DNA from: Paenibacillus sp. cl123
GTDB taxonomy: Bacteria > Bacillota > Bacilli > Paenibacillales > NBRC-103111
Assembly: GCF_900101595.1 (NCBI RefSeq)
Contig: NZ_FMYY01000006.1
Location: 86,362-150,361, forward strand
Length of the DNA: 64,000 nt
Direction: 5' to 3'
Numbering within the stretch: position 1 is the first letter of the stretch; each line of letters starts with the position of its first letter. This document shows, in pieces, positions 1-8,448 of this stretch. Both the position numbers and the translations under genes were made by a program. The notes beneath the pieces were generated by a model. That model saw only the letters and a list, made by a program, of their open reading frames with translations, did not search any database and was not told the origin of the DNA.

Positions 1-174
1 CGCGCTCGAATGATGCACTTTGTGCGAAAAACCATACAAAATCGCCGCACCTCGCGCTCGAATGATGCATTTTGTGGGAAAAACCATACAAAATCGCCGC
101 ACCCCGCGACCAAATAATGAACTTTGTGCGGAAACCCATACAAACCCGCCCCGACCCGCGCTCGAATGACTAGA
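1..174. repeat. Tandem 52-bp direct repeats at left window edge
   Basis: Three consecutive units start at 1, 53 and 105, and the start of a fourth (CGCGCTCGAATGA) lies at 157. Units 1 and 2 differ at three positions by eye; unit 3 is more diverged. The units abut with no spacer, so this is a tandem repeat and not a CRISPR array. The array may continue left of the window. No ORF runs through it and its function is unknown. Confidence 0.85.
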
Positions 175-251
175 CCTCTGTCCCCGTGCCAAACGGCGAG
201 CAGCCTGACAGGTACCTGGATAGTAACGCAAAAGAAGTATTTCAAAGGGAA

Positions 252-310
252 TGAAATTTAATTTCAAATAATATATTATTATTGAATTAAAATTACAGAA
301 TCACTATAAT
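252..310 (+). promoter_or_regulatory. Sigma-A promoter with upstream palindrome for the AraC regulator
   Basis: TTGAAT at 282-287 and TATAAT at 305-310 are separated by exactly 17 bases inside an AT-rich island that contrasts with the GC-rich surroundings. A perfect short palindrome, TGAAAT-TTA-ATTTCA, lies at 252-266 just upstream of the -35 and is a candidate operator or activator site. The leader to the chosen start at 494 is about 180 bases. Confidence 0.75.
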
Positions 311-493
311 ACTACGTAACAGCCTCCGTCAGTCCCCTACACCTGTTCCGCATGGAACCCTCTCTTTTCCCAACTCCATTCCCGGTTGCTTCCGGCTCGT
401 AGCCGGATTTTATCGCTGTGTTCGCTCCCAGGTTATCGTCCGTCCCGTGAGTTTTTCTGCATGTTACTATTCAGCCAAAGGTGGTCAGCGGAT

Positions 494-2794
494 ATGACTT
501 CTTTCCCTGGTAAACATTCGTTTCGGGCCGCGCTGTTTCGAAGGCATTTCGCCAGTTATTTCGTATTGATCCTGATCCCGGTCATCGTCGCTTGTGCGCT
601 TGCGCATCTGCTGGTCGTCCGGCTGATCGAGGAGGACGCCCGGAAGCTTAACGATGTGATGATGGCCAGGCTGTCGGAACAAACGGACACCGCGTTCCAT
701 TCCTTGCAGACGAATATGATCAATATGCTCACGACCTCCAATATCCGCAGCCTGCTGAAGGTGGCCGGGGATACGTCGCTGGAGGACCCGCAGCGCTCCG
801 AGCTGATCCGCTCGCTGAGGGAGCAGCTGGGCAAGCTGGAATCCGACCAGCTGGCAGCGCGAGCCTTCCTGTATTTCGCCAATCATGATCTGGTGATCGA
901 TGCAGACGCTTACACGGATCGGGCTTATTTCTTCCAGCAGCGGTATCCGATGGAGGAGCGTGAGAAGCATGAATTGGTCACCGGGATGAGCGGCAGGAAA
1001 ATGCTTGACTTCGCCATGGCCGGGACTGAGCATATGTCCGTCCTAATGAGCTATCCCTATAACACCGATATGCCGGAGGTGTATCTGGTTGTCCAGATCA
1101 ATCAGGCGCGACTGGCAGCGCTGCTTGACATCCCGGAGAATTGGGCGGCAGGCACCGCCTTGATGGGACCGGCCGGCCAACTGATCGGACAGAGCGGCTT
1201 GAACGGCGAAGATGCCAGCGAGCTTGCCCGGCTGATCCGGCTTCAGGAGCGGGTGCAAGCATCGGACCCGGCCAGCGGCTTCCATGTCACGGGCGAACGG
1301 GCCATTTCGCTGGTCAAGTCCGGCTTCGATGACAGCTACGCGTACCTCAGCATCGTGGATCTTCCGGTATTGATGAAGCCGGCTTCAGTCACTCAGGTTA
1401 TAAGCTGGGGTTTCCTGCTCTTCTTTCTCGTGGTGGGCAGCTTTGTCTCGTACCATCTGAGCCGGCGCATCTACAAGCCGATTATGGAAATCAAGGAAAA
1501 CCTCAAGCTGCACCGATCGGAGGGAGGACAGACGCTGCGCGCCGGAGGCAATGAATTCGATGCGATCAAGCGTTTCTCCCAACTGATCGTAACGGAGAAC
1601 CGCAAGCTGTCCCAGCGGGTTGACGGGATGCTGCCGATTCTGCAGGAATATTTCATCGCCAAAATTCTGCTTGGCGAATACAAGGATGCGCTGGCCATCA
1701 AATTTTACGCCGAGGAGATCGATTTCAACTATGCGCGCAAAGCATCGAGAACCGTATTTTGCATCGCGCTGCATTATGACGCTTACTCGGTGGAGCCGCT
1801 GTCGGAAACGTCCAAGACATTTCTGGTGGCCGAGCTGAAGGAACAGATCCAGGGCCTCATTCCATCGCCGGTATGGCTGTGCCAGACGAAGCCGGAGCTG
1901 CTGGCGTGCGTGGCCCAGGACGATCCGCTTCTGCACGTGACGCCGGAGGAGCATGCGGAGATGATCAAGCTGGCGCTCAAGCTGCACGGCAAATATTACA
2001 AGGCCGCCATCGGCATCGGCCGCAAAGTGCATGCGATCGAGCAGCTGCACCAGTCTTATGAGCAGGCGGTTCATGCTCTGCAGCGCCGCAGCCTGCAGCC
2101 CGATGTGGAGATATGCGACGGGCGGGTGGCGTGGGAGCCGCCGGTCTGCGAGACCTTTTTATCCGTACAGGAAATTACCCGGGTGCTGAACCGCTATAAG
2201 TCGCGGGATTACGATCAGCTGCTTCAGGGCGCGCTTCAGATGCTGGAGGATGGGGTGAAGAGACGGGTGCCGGCCGCCCAGATGAAGTATGTATGCTCCG
2301 ATCTGCTCAACACGTGGATTCGCGCCGTGGAGACGGAGCGCAAGGACTTCGACATGTTGTTTTACGCCGGCTTATTCGAGCAGATGAACCGGTGTATGAC
2401 CGGCGATGAGCTTCGCAGATGCTTCATCGCCATCCACGAGCAGTTGTTCCCCGAATCGGAAGAAGAGAGCCGGGCGAAAAAGCTGACGGATATTGTGGAC
2501 TACATCCATGCCCATTATAATGAGGAGCTGTCGATCGAGCAGTTCGCCAGCCAGCTGAATATGTCGGTCGGCCACTTCAGCCGCACCTTCAAGGAAGAAG
2601 TAGGCGAGAAATACGTGGAGTACATTGCCAAATACCGTCTGCAGAAAGCCAAGGAGCTGCTGCTGGCGACGGATCTGCGCATCGACGATATTGCGGAGAA
2701 GGTCGGGTATTGGGGCCGCCACTCATTTATCCGCGTATTCCGCAAGTATGAGGGCGTCACGCCGGCCAAATATCGCATGTCGCAGCAGTGCTGA
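494..2794 (+). CDS. Membrane-anchored AraC-family transcriptional regulator (YesN-like)
   Basis: About 766 residues. A membrane segment at roughly residues 20-42 and a second near 296-320 flank an extracytoplasmic sensor region. A cytoplasmic middle region follows, and the last 100 residues form a double helix-turn-helix AraC domain (DIVDYIHAHYNEELSIEQFA through the RVFRKYEGVTPAKYR signature). Such proteins usually sense a sugar or its binding protein outside the cell and activate the neighbouring ABC transporter. I chose the ATG at 494 because AAAGGTGG lies 9 bases upstream; the frame is open back to a TTG at 386, but the extra segment looks non-coding. A strong terminator follows at 2833, so the transporter genes are probably a separate unit controlled by this protein. 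The ligand is unknown. Confidence 0.9.
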   Translation: MTSFPGKHSFRAALFRRHFASYFVLILIPVIVACALAHLLVVRLIEEDARKLNDVMMARLSEQTDTAFHSLQTNMINMLTTSNIRSLLKVAGDTSLEDPQRSELIRSLREQLGKLESDQLAARAFLYFANHDLVIDADAYTDRAYFFQQRYPMEEREKHELVTGMSGRKMLDFAMAGTEHMSVLMSYPYNTDMPEVYLVVQINQARLAALLDIPENWAAGTALMGPAGQLIGQSGLNGEDASELARLIRLQERVQASDPASGFHVTGERAISLVKSGFDDSYAYLSIVDLPVLMKPASVTQVISWGFLLFFLVVGSFVSYHLSRRIYKPIMEIKENLKLHRSEGGQTLRAGGNEFDAIKRFSQLIVTENRKLSQRVDGMLPILQEYFIAKILLGEYKDALAIKFYAEEIDFNYARKASRTVFCIALHYDAYSVEPLSETSKTFLVAELKEQIQGLIPSPVWLCQTKPELLACVAQDDPLLHVTPEEHAEMIKLALKLHGKYYKAAIGIGRKVHAIEQLHQSYEQAVHALQRRSLQPDVEICDGRVAWEPPVCETFLSVQEITRVLNRYKSRDYDQLLQGALQMLEDGVKRRVPAAQMKYVCSDLLNTWIRAVETERKDFDMLFYAGLFEQMNRCMTGDELRRCFIAIHEQLFPESEEESRAKKLTDIVDYIHAHYNEELSIEQFASQLNMSVGHFSRTFKEEVGEKYVEYIAKYRLQKAKELLLATDLRIDDIAEKVGYWGRHSFIRVFRKYEGVTPAKYRMSQQC

Positions 2795-2832
2795 ACAAAA
2801 AATCAATCCTGCGCGCCCCCGAGCGCCTGCGC

Positions 2833-2869
2833 AAAGAAGCTTCGTTTTTTTCCGAAGTTTCTTTTTTTT
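2833..2869 (+). terminator. Rho-independent terminator after the AraC gene
   Basis: A 12-bp stem (AAAGAAGCTTCG at 2833-2844 with CGAAGTTTCTTT at 2853-2864, one G-T wobble) is followed by a run of eight T. It separates the regulator from the transporter operon. Confidence 0.85.
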
Positions 2870-2940
2870 CCTCCTCCTTCTCTGCAAACCCAGTCCCCGC
2901 GCCGTCCGATAAACCTGCATCCGTCTGCAAATATGCACGC

Positions 2941-2970
2941 TTTACGCTTCGCTGCGCGGTTCGTTATAGT
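2941..2970 (+). promoter_or_regulatory. Candidate promoter of the ABC transporter operon
   Basis: TTTACG (2941-2946) and TATAGT (2965-2970) are 18 bases apart. The elements are weak, which would fit an activator-dependent promoter under the upstream AraC protein. The short inverted repeat TGCA-AATA-TGCA lies just upstream. Position after the terminator at 2869 supports it. Confidence 0.4.
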
Positions 2971-3010
2971 TAGGCCATCTTAAAGCAGCTCATGCAGGGA
3001 GGTGGAGCAA

Positions 3011-3931
3011 TTGACGAACGGCTCGCGGCTGTGGCCGACGATGAAAAAGCACAAGGCGCTGTACCTGCTGATGCTTCCGGGCATCTTGTATTACCTGATC
3101 TTCAAATATGCGCCGATGTACGGAATCATCATTGCCTTCCAGGATTATTCCGTCGGACGGGGCATTCTGGGTAGCAAGTTCGTCGGGATGAAGCATTTCA
3201 TTGAATTTTTCTATGTAACGCCCGACGCCTGGAAGCTGATCCGCAACACGGTCATGCTGAACGTGTACGATCTGCTGTTTCATTTCCCGGCGCCGATCGT
3301 GTTGGCTATTTTGTTCCACGAGCTCCGCATCTCCTGGTTCAAGCGTCTGGTGCAGAGCGTCAGCTACATGCCGCATTTTCTATCCACGGTAGTCATCGCG
3401 GGCATCATCGTGACCTTTCTGTCGCCCTCCAGCGGCGTCATCAATCATGCGCTGGTCCGGGCCTTCGGGATCGAGCCGATTCTGTTCCTCGGGGAACCGG
3501 GCTGGTTCCGGACGATCTACGTCGGCTCGGAAATTTGGCAGAAGATCGGCTGGGGAACGATTCTTTACCTTGCCGCGATATCCGGCATTGATCCGACCTT
3601 ATACGAGGCGGCCAAGATGGACGGGGCGAACCGCTTTCAGCAGGTGCGTCATATTACGCTGGTCGGGATGCTGCCGGTGATGATTGTCCTGTTCGTGCTG
3701 ACCTTAGGCAACTTTATGGAGACGGGCTTTCAGAAAATATTGCTCCTGTACAATTCCATGAACTACGAAACGTCGGATGTTATCAATACATTCGTCTACC
3801 GGCGCGGCATTCTGGACGCGGACTTCAGCTTCGCCACGGCGGTCGGGCTGTTCCAGTCCGTCATCGGCCTCGTCCTTGTCGTAGCCGCTAACCGGATCGT
3901 CCGCAAATACTCGGAGACCAGCTTATGGTGA
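3011..3931 (+). CDS. ABC transporter permease, LplB type
   Basis: About 306 residues with six predicted membrane helices. The N-terminal signature YLLMLPGILYYLIFKYAPMY is typical of LplB permeases of oligosaccharide ABC importers, and the EAA loop is visible as EAAKMDGANRFQQV. It should form the membrane channel with the product at 3947. A GTG at 3002 is also in frame, but it overlaps the SD GGGAGGTG (2998-3005); the TTG at 3011 sits six bases past that SD and is preferred. No ATPase gene is present in the operon, as is usual for this family, where a shared MsmX-type ATPase serves many importers. Confidence 0.9.
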   Translation: MTNGSRLWPTMKKHKALYLLMLPGILYYLIFKYAPMYGIIIAFQDYSVGRGILGSKFVGMKHFIEFFYVTPDAWKLIRNTVMLNVYDLLFHFPAPIVLAILFHELRISWFKRLVQSVSYMPHFLSTVVIAGIIVTFLSPSSGVINHALVRAFGIEPILFLGEPGWFRTIYVGSEIWQKIGWGTILYLAAISGIDPTLYEAAKMDGANRFQQVRHITLVGMLPVMIVLFVLTLGNFMETGFQKILLLYNSMNYETSDVINTFVYRRGILDADFSFATAVGLFQSVIGLVLVVAANRIVRKYSETSLW

Positions 3932-3946
3932 AGGGAGAACCGTCTT

Positions 3947-4807
3947 ATGAAAATCAAGGAAAGCTTCGCTTCCCGGCTGTTCGACACTTTCAACGTGCTG
4001 CTGATGATCGTGCTGATGATCGTGATGATCTACCCGATGGTGTATGTTTTCTCGGCGTCGATCTCGAGCAATGCGCTGGTGGCGAGCGGCGAGGTTTTGC
4101 TGTGGCCCAAGGACATCACGCCTCTTGCCTACGAGCAGCTAATTTACAATCCCGATCTGTGGATCAGCTATTGGAATACGATCCGCTATACGGTTCTGCA
4201 GGTCGTCTTGACCCTGTTCGTTACCTCGGCCATGGCTTATCCGCTGGCCAAAAAATGGCTGCCCGGCCGCAGGCCGATCCTGCTGCTGGCCGCCTTCACG
4301 CTGCTGTTCAGCGGCGGGATGATCCCGACTTTCCTTGTCGTGCAGCAGCTCGGGATGCTCAATACGATCTGGGCCATCGTGCTCCCCTCGCTGGTCAGCA
4401 CCTGGTATTTGTTCATCATGCGAACGTTTTTCGAGGCGCTGCCGGAGGAGCTGGAGGATGCGGCGACGATCGACGGCTGCGGCTCGTTCCAGGTGCTGCT
4501 GCGGATCGTGCTTCCGCTGTCCATGCCCGTGATGGCGACGATCGGGCTCTTCACGGCGGTGAATCAGTGGAATGCCTTTTTCGACGCGCTTATTTATCTG
4601 AACGACCGGAGCATGTATCCGCTGCAAATTATGCTCCGCAATATATTGATCGCCGGCACGAATGTTCAGGGAGAGGGCGATCTGACGCATCTGGTGACAC
4701 TGAAGTATGCGATGATCATCATCGCTACCTTGCCTATTCTGTGCGTGTATCCGTTTATCCAGAAGTACTTCGTACAGGGCGCCATGATCGGCGGCATCAA
4801 GGGCTAG
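3947..4807 (+). CDS. ABC transporter permease, YtcP/LplC type
   Basis: 286 residues with six predicted membrane helices. The pattern IYPMVYVFSASISS near the N-terminus and the EAA loop EDAATIDGCGSFQVLLRIVL mark it as the second permease of an LplB/LplC importer. The C-terminal KYFVQGAMIGGIKG ending is characteristic of the family. It lies 15 bases after the partner permease and has the SD AGGGAG. Heterodimer formation with the upstream permease is inferred from family knowledge. Confidence 0.92.
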   Translation: MKIKESFASRLFDTFNVLLMIVLMIVMIYPMVYVFSASISSNALVASGEVLLWPKDITPLAYEQLIYNPDLWISYWNTIRYTVLQVVLTLFVTSAMAYPLAKKWLPGRRPILLLAAFTLLFSGGMIPTFLVVQQLGMLNTIWAIVLPSLVSTWYLFIMRTFFEALPEELEDAATIDGCGSFQVLLRIVLPLSMPVMATIGLFTAVNQWNAFFDALIYLNDRSMYPLQIMLRNILIAGTNVQGEGDLTHLVTLKYAMIIIATLPILCVYPFIQKYFVQGAMIGGIKG

Positions 4808-4928
4808 CTTCCAGGCATATCCCGCCAATCTGCAGTATAAGGGCAGCCGGGTCCGCCCGTGCGGGCCGCAGCCAGAATCGGCAGAAGCTCACGAACGATC
4901 ACGAGATTCAGTATGGGAGGGTACAGGA

Positions 4929-6491
4929 ATGAAGAAAAAGACGTATGCGGCAATGATGAGCGTGGTGCTGGCGGCCGGAGCCGTAGCGGCAGGCTGCAGC
5001 GACGGGGCCAAGGCTCCTGCGGGCCAAGGGGGAGAGGGCGGCGATGCAAAGAAGCCGATCACCTTCTCCTGGCTGGTCTATGACCGTGTGGAGGGCAAGG
5101 TGCGCACGGACTGGGAGATTTTCAAGGAGATCGAAGCCAAGACAGGGGTCAAAGCGGATTTCCAGATTGTCAGCCAGGAAGGTCTTGTCGAGAAGCGGCA
5201 GATTATGATCGCCACCAACTCGGTCACCGACTTTATCCAGGTCAGTACCCAGGAAGGGCGGGAGCATGGGCCGGATAAAGTGTTCCTCAATCTGAAGGAT
5301 TATCTCGACAAGGCGCCGAACCTCAAGGCCTTCTACGACAAATATCCGGAAGCCAAGGCTGTCGCGACGGGAGCGGACGGAGGCATCTATACGGTGCCGG
5401 TGATCGAAGGGGACGCCGAGGGCAAGGGCTTCAACTTCATCTGGTACAGCCGCAAGGACCTGATGGATAAGTACGGGCTGAAGGCGCCGAATACGCTGGA
5501 TGAGTTCTACCAGTTCCTCAAGGCGTTCAAGGAAAAGGAGCCGGGCTCGTACCCGCTGATCTCCAATACGATTTCCGGCGATACGGGGCTGTATACGGTA
5601 TTCGGCCGCATTTTTACCGGCATTCACGGCTATTACAACATCGACCCGACGACCGGCAGGTATGCATTCGCGCCTTACCATAAGGGATACAAGGATGGAC
5701 TCGTCTTTCTGAACAAGCTGTACAATGAGAAGCTGCTGGACCCCGAGTATTCGCTGCTGACCCAGGCCCAATGGGAGGAGCGGATTCTGAAGGGCAAGTC
5801 GCTGGTCACCTACTTCTGGAAGGCGGACCTGGAGTCGCTTGTCGACAAGGCGCGCAAGGCGGGTACACCCGGCTATGAGCTGGACGCCATCCCTTCCTTC
5901 GCTGCAGACGGCATCAAAAACTACCAGCATTCCCGTCCCGTCGTCGGAGCGGTAGGACGCGCGATCTCGGCCAAGGTCAAGGACAAGGACCGGGCTGTGC
6001 AATTCCTCGACTATCTGGTCGGCGAAGAGGGGTCCAACTATTTGTCGCTGGGCATCGAGGGCAAGACCTACACGAAGGAGAACGGCAAGGTATCCTTTAT
6101 GAAGGAGTTCGGGGCTTCTCCGTTTAACACGCTGCGCAAGGATTGGGGCGTCTGGTACGACCTGATCACGCTGGACAACGCCAAGTCCAGAGCGGCGTGG
6201 GAGAACGGACTGAGCGACAAGAGCAAGGACATCAACGCCCGCTATGAGAAATATATTATTCCGGCTCCCAAACAGATCGTGAAGACGCAGGAGGAGCTGG
6301 AGCTGGAGAAATCCAAGCTGAACAACCTGACCAAATATCTCGAGCAGAAGCTGACGGAGTTCGTCACCGGCAAGACGCCGATCAACGATACGACTTATCA
6401 GCAGTTTATCGATCAGGCCAAGAAGCTCGGCTCGGATGAGCTGCTGAAGATGTACGACACCTCCTATACGCGGACGTATGGGGGCAAATAA
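4929..6491 (+). CDS. Extracellular solute-binding lipoprotein (LipO type)
   Basis: 520 residues. The signal peptide ends in the lipobox VAAGC with Cys at about residue 23, followed by a flexible Gly/Ala-rich linker, so the protein should be lipid-anchored outside the membrane. The rest has the length and layout of the large LipO-type binding proteins that feed LplB/YtcP permeases. SD GGGAGGG lies upstream of the ATG. The gene sits 121 bases after the second permease, and a hairpin lies directly after its stop. The ligand cannot be read from sequence; the family mostly binds oligosaccharides. Confidence 0.9.
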   Translation: MKKKTYAAMMSVVLAAGAVAAGCSDGAKAPAGQGGEGGDAKKPITFSWLVYDRVEGKVRTDWEIFKEIEAKTGVKADFQIVSQEGLVEKRQIMIATNSVTDFIQVSTQEGREHGPDKVFLNLKDYLDKAPNLKAFYDKYPEAKAVATGADGGIYTVPVIEGDAEGKGFNFIWYSRKDLMDKYGLKAPNTLDEFYQFLKAFKEKEPGSYPLISNTISGDTGLYTVFGRIFTGIHGYYNIDPTTGRYAFAPYHKGYKDGLVFLNKLYNEKLLDPEYSLLTQAQWEERILKGKSLVTYFWKADLESLVDKARKAGTPGYELDAIPSFAADGIKNYQHSRPVVGAVGRAISAKVKDKDRAVQFLDYLVGEEGSNYLSLGIEGKTYTKENGKVSFMKEFGASPFNTLRKDWGVWYDLITLDNAKSRAAWENGLSDKSKDINARYEKYIIPAPKQIVKTQEELELEKSKLNNLTKYLEQKLTEFVTGKTPINDTTYQQFIDQAKKLGSDELLKMYDTSYTRTYGGK

Positions 6492-6495
6492 ACGG

Positions 6496-6524
6496 GTCCG
6501 GCTGTTTCTGCCGAACAGCCGGAC
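6496..6524 (+). other. Intercistronic hairpin after the binding-protein gene
   Basis: A perfect 11-bp stem, GTCCGGCTGTT (6496-6506) with AACAGCCGGAC (6514-6524), and a 7-base loop. There is no T run. It lies between the stop of the binding protein and the SD AGGAGG (6525-6530) of the amidohydrolase. Its likely role is 3' end protection of the binding-protein transcript or partial attenuation. Confidence 0.8.
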
Positions 6525-6541
6525 AGGAGGAGCTGATATCC

Positions 6542-7603
6542 GTGGCCTTCGCGGATGAATTCCCTATTATCGATGCGGATGTACACAACGAGCAGGCGGA
6601 TGCGGCGCTGGTCCCTTATCTGCCGGAGCCGTGGCGCTCGCGGGTAGCAGCCACAGGCATCGGCTACGCGGGCTCCAACTATTGGTCGCCGGTCGGCGTC
6701 ATGAAGAAGGACTCCATCCCGCCGGGAGGGGGCAAGGCCGGGTCCGATCCGGAGCTGATGATCCGCCAGCTGATCGAGCCTTATCGGGTGGAGACGGCGA
6801 TTCTGACAGGGGTCGTCTACAACATCTCCTCGACGCATGACCCGGATTATGCCGCCGCCATCTGCTCGGCCTATAACGATTACCTCGTCGCGGAGTGGCT
6901 CGGCAAGCATCCGGCCTTCAAGGGGGCGCTTGCGGTATCGACGCTCGATCCCCAGCTCGCGGCGCGGGAGATCGACCGGCTGGGCGGACACCCGGATATC
7001 GTGGAGGTTATTATCTCCAGCGCCGCCCGCTCTCCGCTCGGCCAGCGCTGCTACCACCCGATCTACGAGGCGGCCGAGCGCCATGGACTGCCGGTTGCCA
7101 TCCATCCCGGCGCGGAGGGGGGAGGCAGCTCCACCGCGCCGACTGCCGCAGGTTATCCTGCCCGCTATATCGAGTGGCATACCTGCCTCTCCCAGATGTT
7201 CATGGCCCACCTGGTCAGCATGGTATGCGAGGGGGTGTTCGTCAAATTTCCGCAGCTGAAGGTTGTGCTTGTCGAAGGCGGCATCGCCTGGCTGCCGCCG
7301 CTATTGTGGCGGCTGGACAAAAACTATAAGGCGCTGCGCTCAACCGTACCTTGGCTGAAACGGCTGCCCAGCGAATATGTGCGCGACCACTGCTTCCTGA
7401 CGACGCAGCCGATCGAGGAGCCGGACAATCCGCAGCACCTGATCGATCTGTTCAACATGTTCGACGCGGAGAATATGATCCTGTATTCAAGCGATTACCC
7501 CCATTGGGATTTCGACGCCCCGGATATGATCCTGCGCAAGCTGAAGCCGGAGGCGCGGCGCAAGGTGTTTTATGAAAATGCCAAGAAATTATACAAACTG
7601 TAG
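6542..7603 (+). CDS. Amidohydrolase family protein (amidohydrolase_2, ACMSD-like)
   Basis: 353 residues, a metal-dependent TIM-barrel hydrolase or decarboxylase. The first strand motif IIDADVHNEQ near residue 9, the IHPGAEG segment near residue 190 and SSDYPHWDFD near residue 320 match metal and catalytic positions of the amidohydrolase_2 family, which includes aminocarboxymuconate-semialdehyde decarboxylase. The start is a GTG at 6542 with AGGAGG 11 bases upstream. It lies in one transcriptional array with a sugar-type ABC importer and a Rieske protein. That context suggests it processes an imported carboxylated or cyclic compound. The substrate is not known. Confidence 0.85.
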   Translation: MAFADEFPIIDADVHNEQADAALVPYLPEPWRSRVAATGIGYAGSNYWSPVGVMKKDSIPPGGGKAGSDPELMIRQLIEPYRVETAILTGVVYNISSTHDPDYAAAICSAYNDYLVAEWLGKHPAFKGALAVSTLDPQLAAREIDRLGGHPDIVEVIISSAARSPLGQRCYHPIYEAAERHGLPVAIHPGAEGGGSSTAPTAAGYPARYIEWHTCLSQMFMAHLVSMVCEGVFVKFPQLKVVLVEGGIAWLPPLLWRLDKNYKALRSTVPWLKRLPSEYVRDHCFLTTQPIEEPDNPQHLIDLFNMFDAENMILYSSDYPHWDFDAPDMILRKLKPEARRKVFYENAKKLYKL

Positions 7604-7625
7604 CAGGGAAGAGGGGTGAGCGTCT

Positions 7626-7997
7626 ATGGCCGTGTATGACGTGCTGCATGCGGATGACGTGCCGGAGGGTGGCTCGGCGCTCGTCCGGCTGGAGGGAAGA
7701 GAGATCGTCGTCTACCGGGTCGGCGGGCAGTACTATGCGCTGAACAATTATTGCCCGCATCAGGGTGCGCCTATGTGCGCAGGGCTTGTATCGGGCACGA
7801 CGGAGCCGGCCGGCGTGTATGAGTATGCCTACGGCAGGGAGGGCGAGATCGTACGTTGCCCCTGGCATGGCTGGGAATTCGATATCAAGACGGGCAAGTC
7901 GCTGTTCAGCGAACGGACCCGGGTGAAGTCTTACCGGGTGGAGGTTCGTGACGGACGGATCGGTATTGTGCTGGGAGAGCGCGGTACCGCCCCTTGA
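7626..7997 (+). CDS. Rieske [2Fe-2S] ferredoxin-like protein
   Basis: 123 residues. The two cluster-binding boxes are intact: NYCPHQGAP (C-x-H) near residue 40 and CPWHGWEFD (C-x2-H) near residue 79. The size matches single-domain Rieske ferredoxins that pass electrons to an oxygenase. No oxygenase or reductase gene lies nearby, so the partner must be encoded elsewhere or the amidohydrolase system uses the cluster in another way. SD GAGGGGTG lies 7 bases before the ATG. This is the last gene of the array and is followed by a terminator at 8052. Confidence 0.93.
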   Translation: MAVYDVLHADDVPEGGSALVRLEGREIVVYRVGGQYYALNNYCPHQGAPMCAGLVSGTTEPAGVYEYAYGREGEIVRCPWHGWEFDIKTGKSLFSERTRVKSYRVEVRDGRIGIVLGERGTAP

Positions 7998-8051
7998 TGC
8001 GAGCGGTCTGCGGCGGCGGATGGTTGCGGAGGCCGGTCCGCGGCAGCGGGG

Positions 8052-8094
8052 AAGCGGAGCGCGGGCAAGCGGATGCCTGCGGCTCCGCTTTTTT
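8052..8094 (+). terminator. Terminator of the transporter/amidohydrolase/Rieske array
   Basis: AAGCGGAGC (8052-8060) pairs perfectly with GCTCCGCTT (8082-8090) and is followed by a T run. The loop contains a further partly paired stretch. Confidence 0.85.
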
Positions 8095-8279
8095 GGCCTG
8101 CACAGTCCCGCGCGGAACGTACATATGCGCCGAGGTACCTGGCCGCATGGAGAGCCGGACGTTAGGGCATGGGCATGAATGAATACAGCCTTGTCGAACG
8201 TACCCGGGGGAGTCTGCCGAGGAGGCTGCAGGCCGGTATCCGGTCATACGGGGATTCTCTGGACAGACAGATGAGCAGT

Positions 8280-8347
8280 TTTCCGAAATTCCCGAGGATT
8301 CCCGAAAAATTCCCGGTTATTCCCGAAGGAAGTGACAAATCTTCCCG
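8280..8347. promoter_or_regulatory. Helically phased TTCCCG array upstream of the SLH gene
   Basis: TTCCCG occurs at 8289, 8299, 8310, 8320 and 8342, with a near copy TTTCCG at 8280. The copies are 10-11 bases apart, with one double step of 22, so all lie on one face of the helix. The array ends about 55 bases upstream of the TATAAT at 8403. This is the layout of a multi-site binding region for a regulator. Confidence 0.6.
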
Positions 8348-8402
8348 GTAAAAAATGACAAGTACTGTGTACAAATACACTTTTATTACACTTTAAACCC
8401 GA

Positions 8403-8408
8403 TATAAT
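8403..8408 (+). promoter_or_regulatory. Candidate -10 element of the SLH gene
   Basis: TATAAT at 8403-8408 lies 40 bases before the ATG. No good -35 is present at 16-18 bases upstream. This would fit a promoter that depends on an activator bound at the TTCCCG array. Confidence 0.5.
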
Positions 8409-8448
8409 GAAACACGTTGTATCATAAATTTCGGAGGTTTTCATCTAT

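Noticed and set aside
1-174. Repeats at the left edge as a CRISPR array
   Set aside because: The units are contiguous and similar along their full length; there are no unique spacers.
386-493. Long start (TTG at 386) for the first AraC regulator
   Set aside because: No SD precedes it, and the extra 36 residues do not look like regulator sequence; the ATG at 494 has AAAGGTGG.
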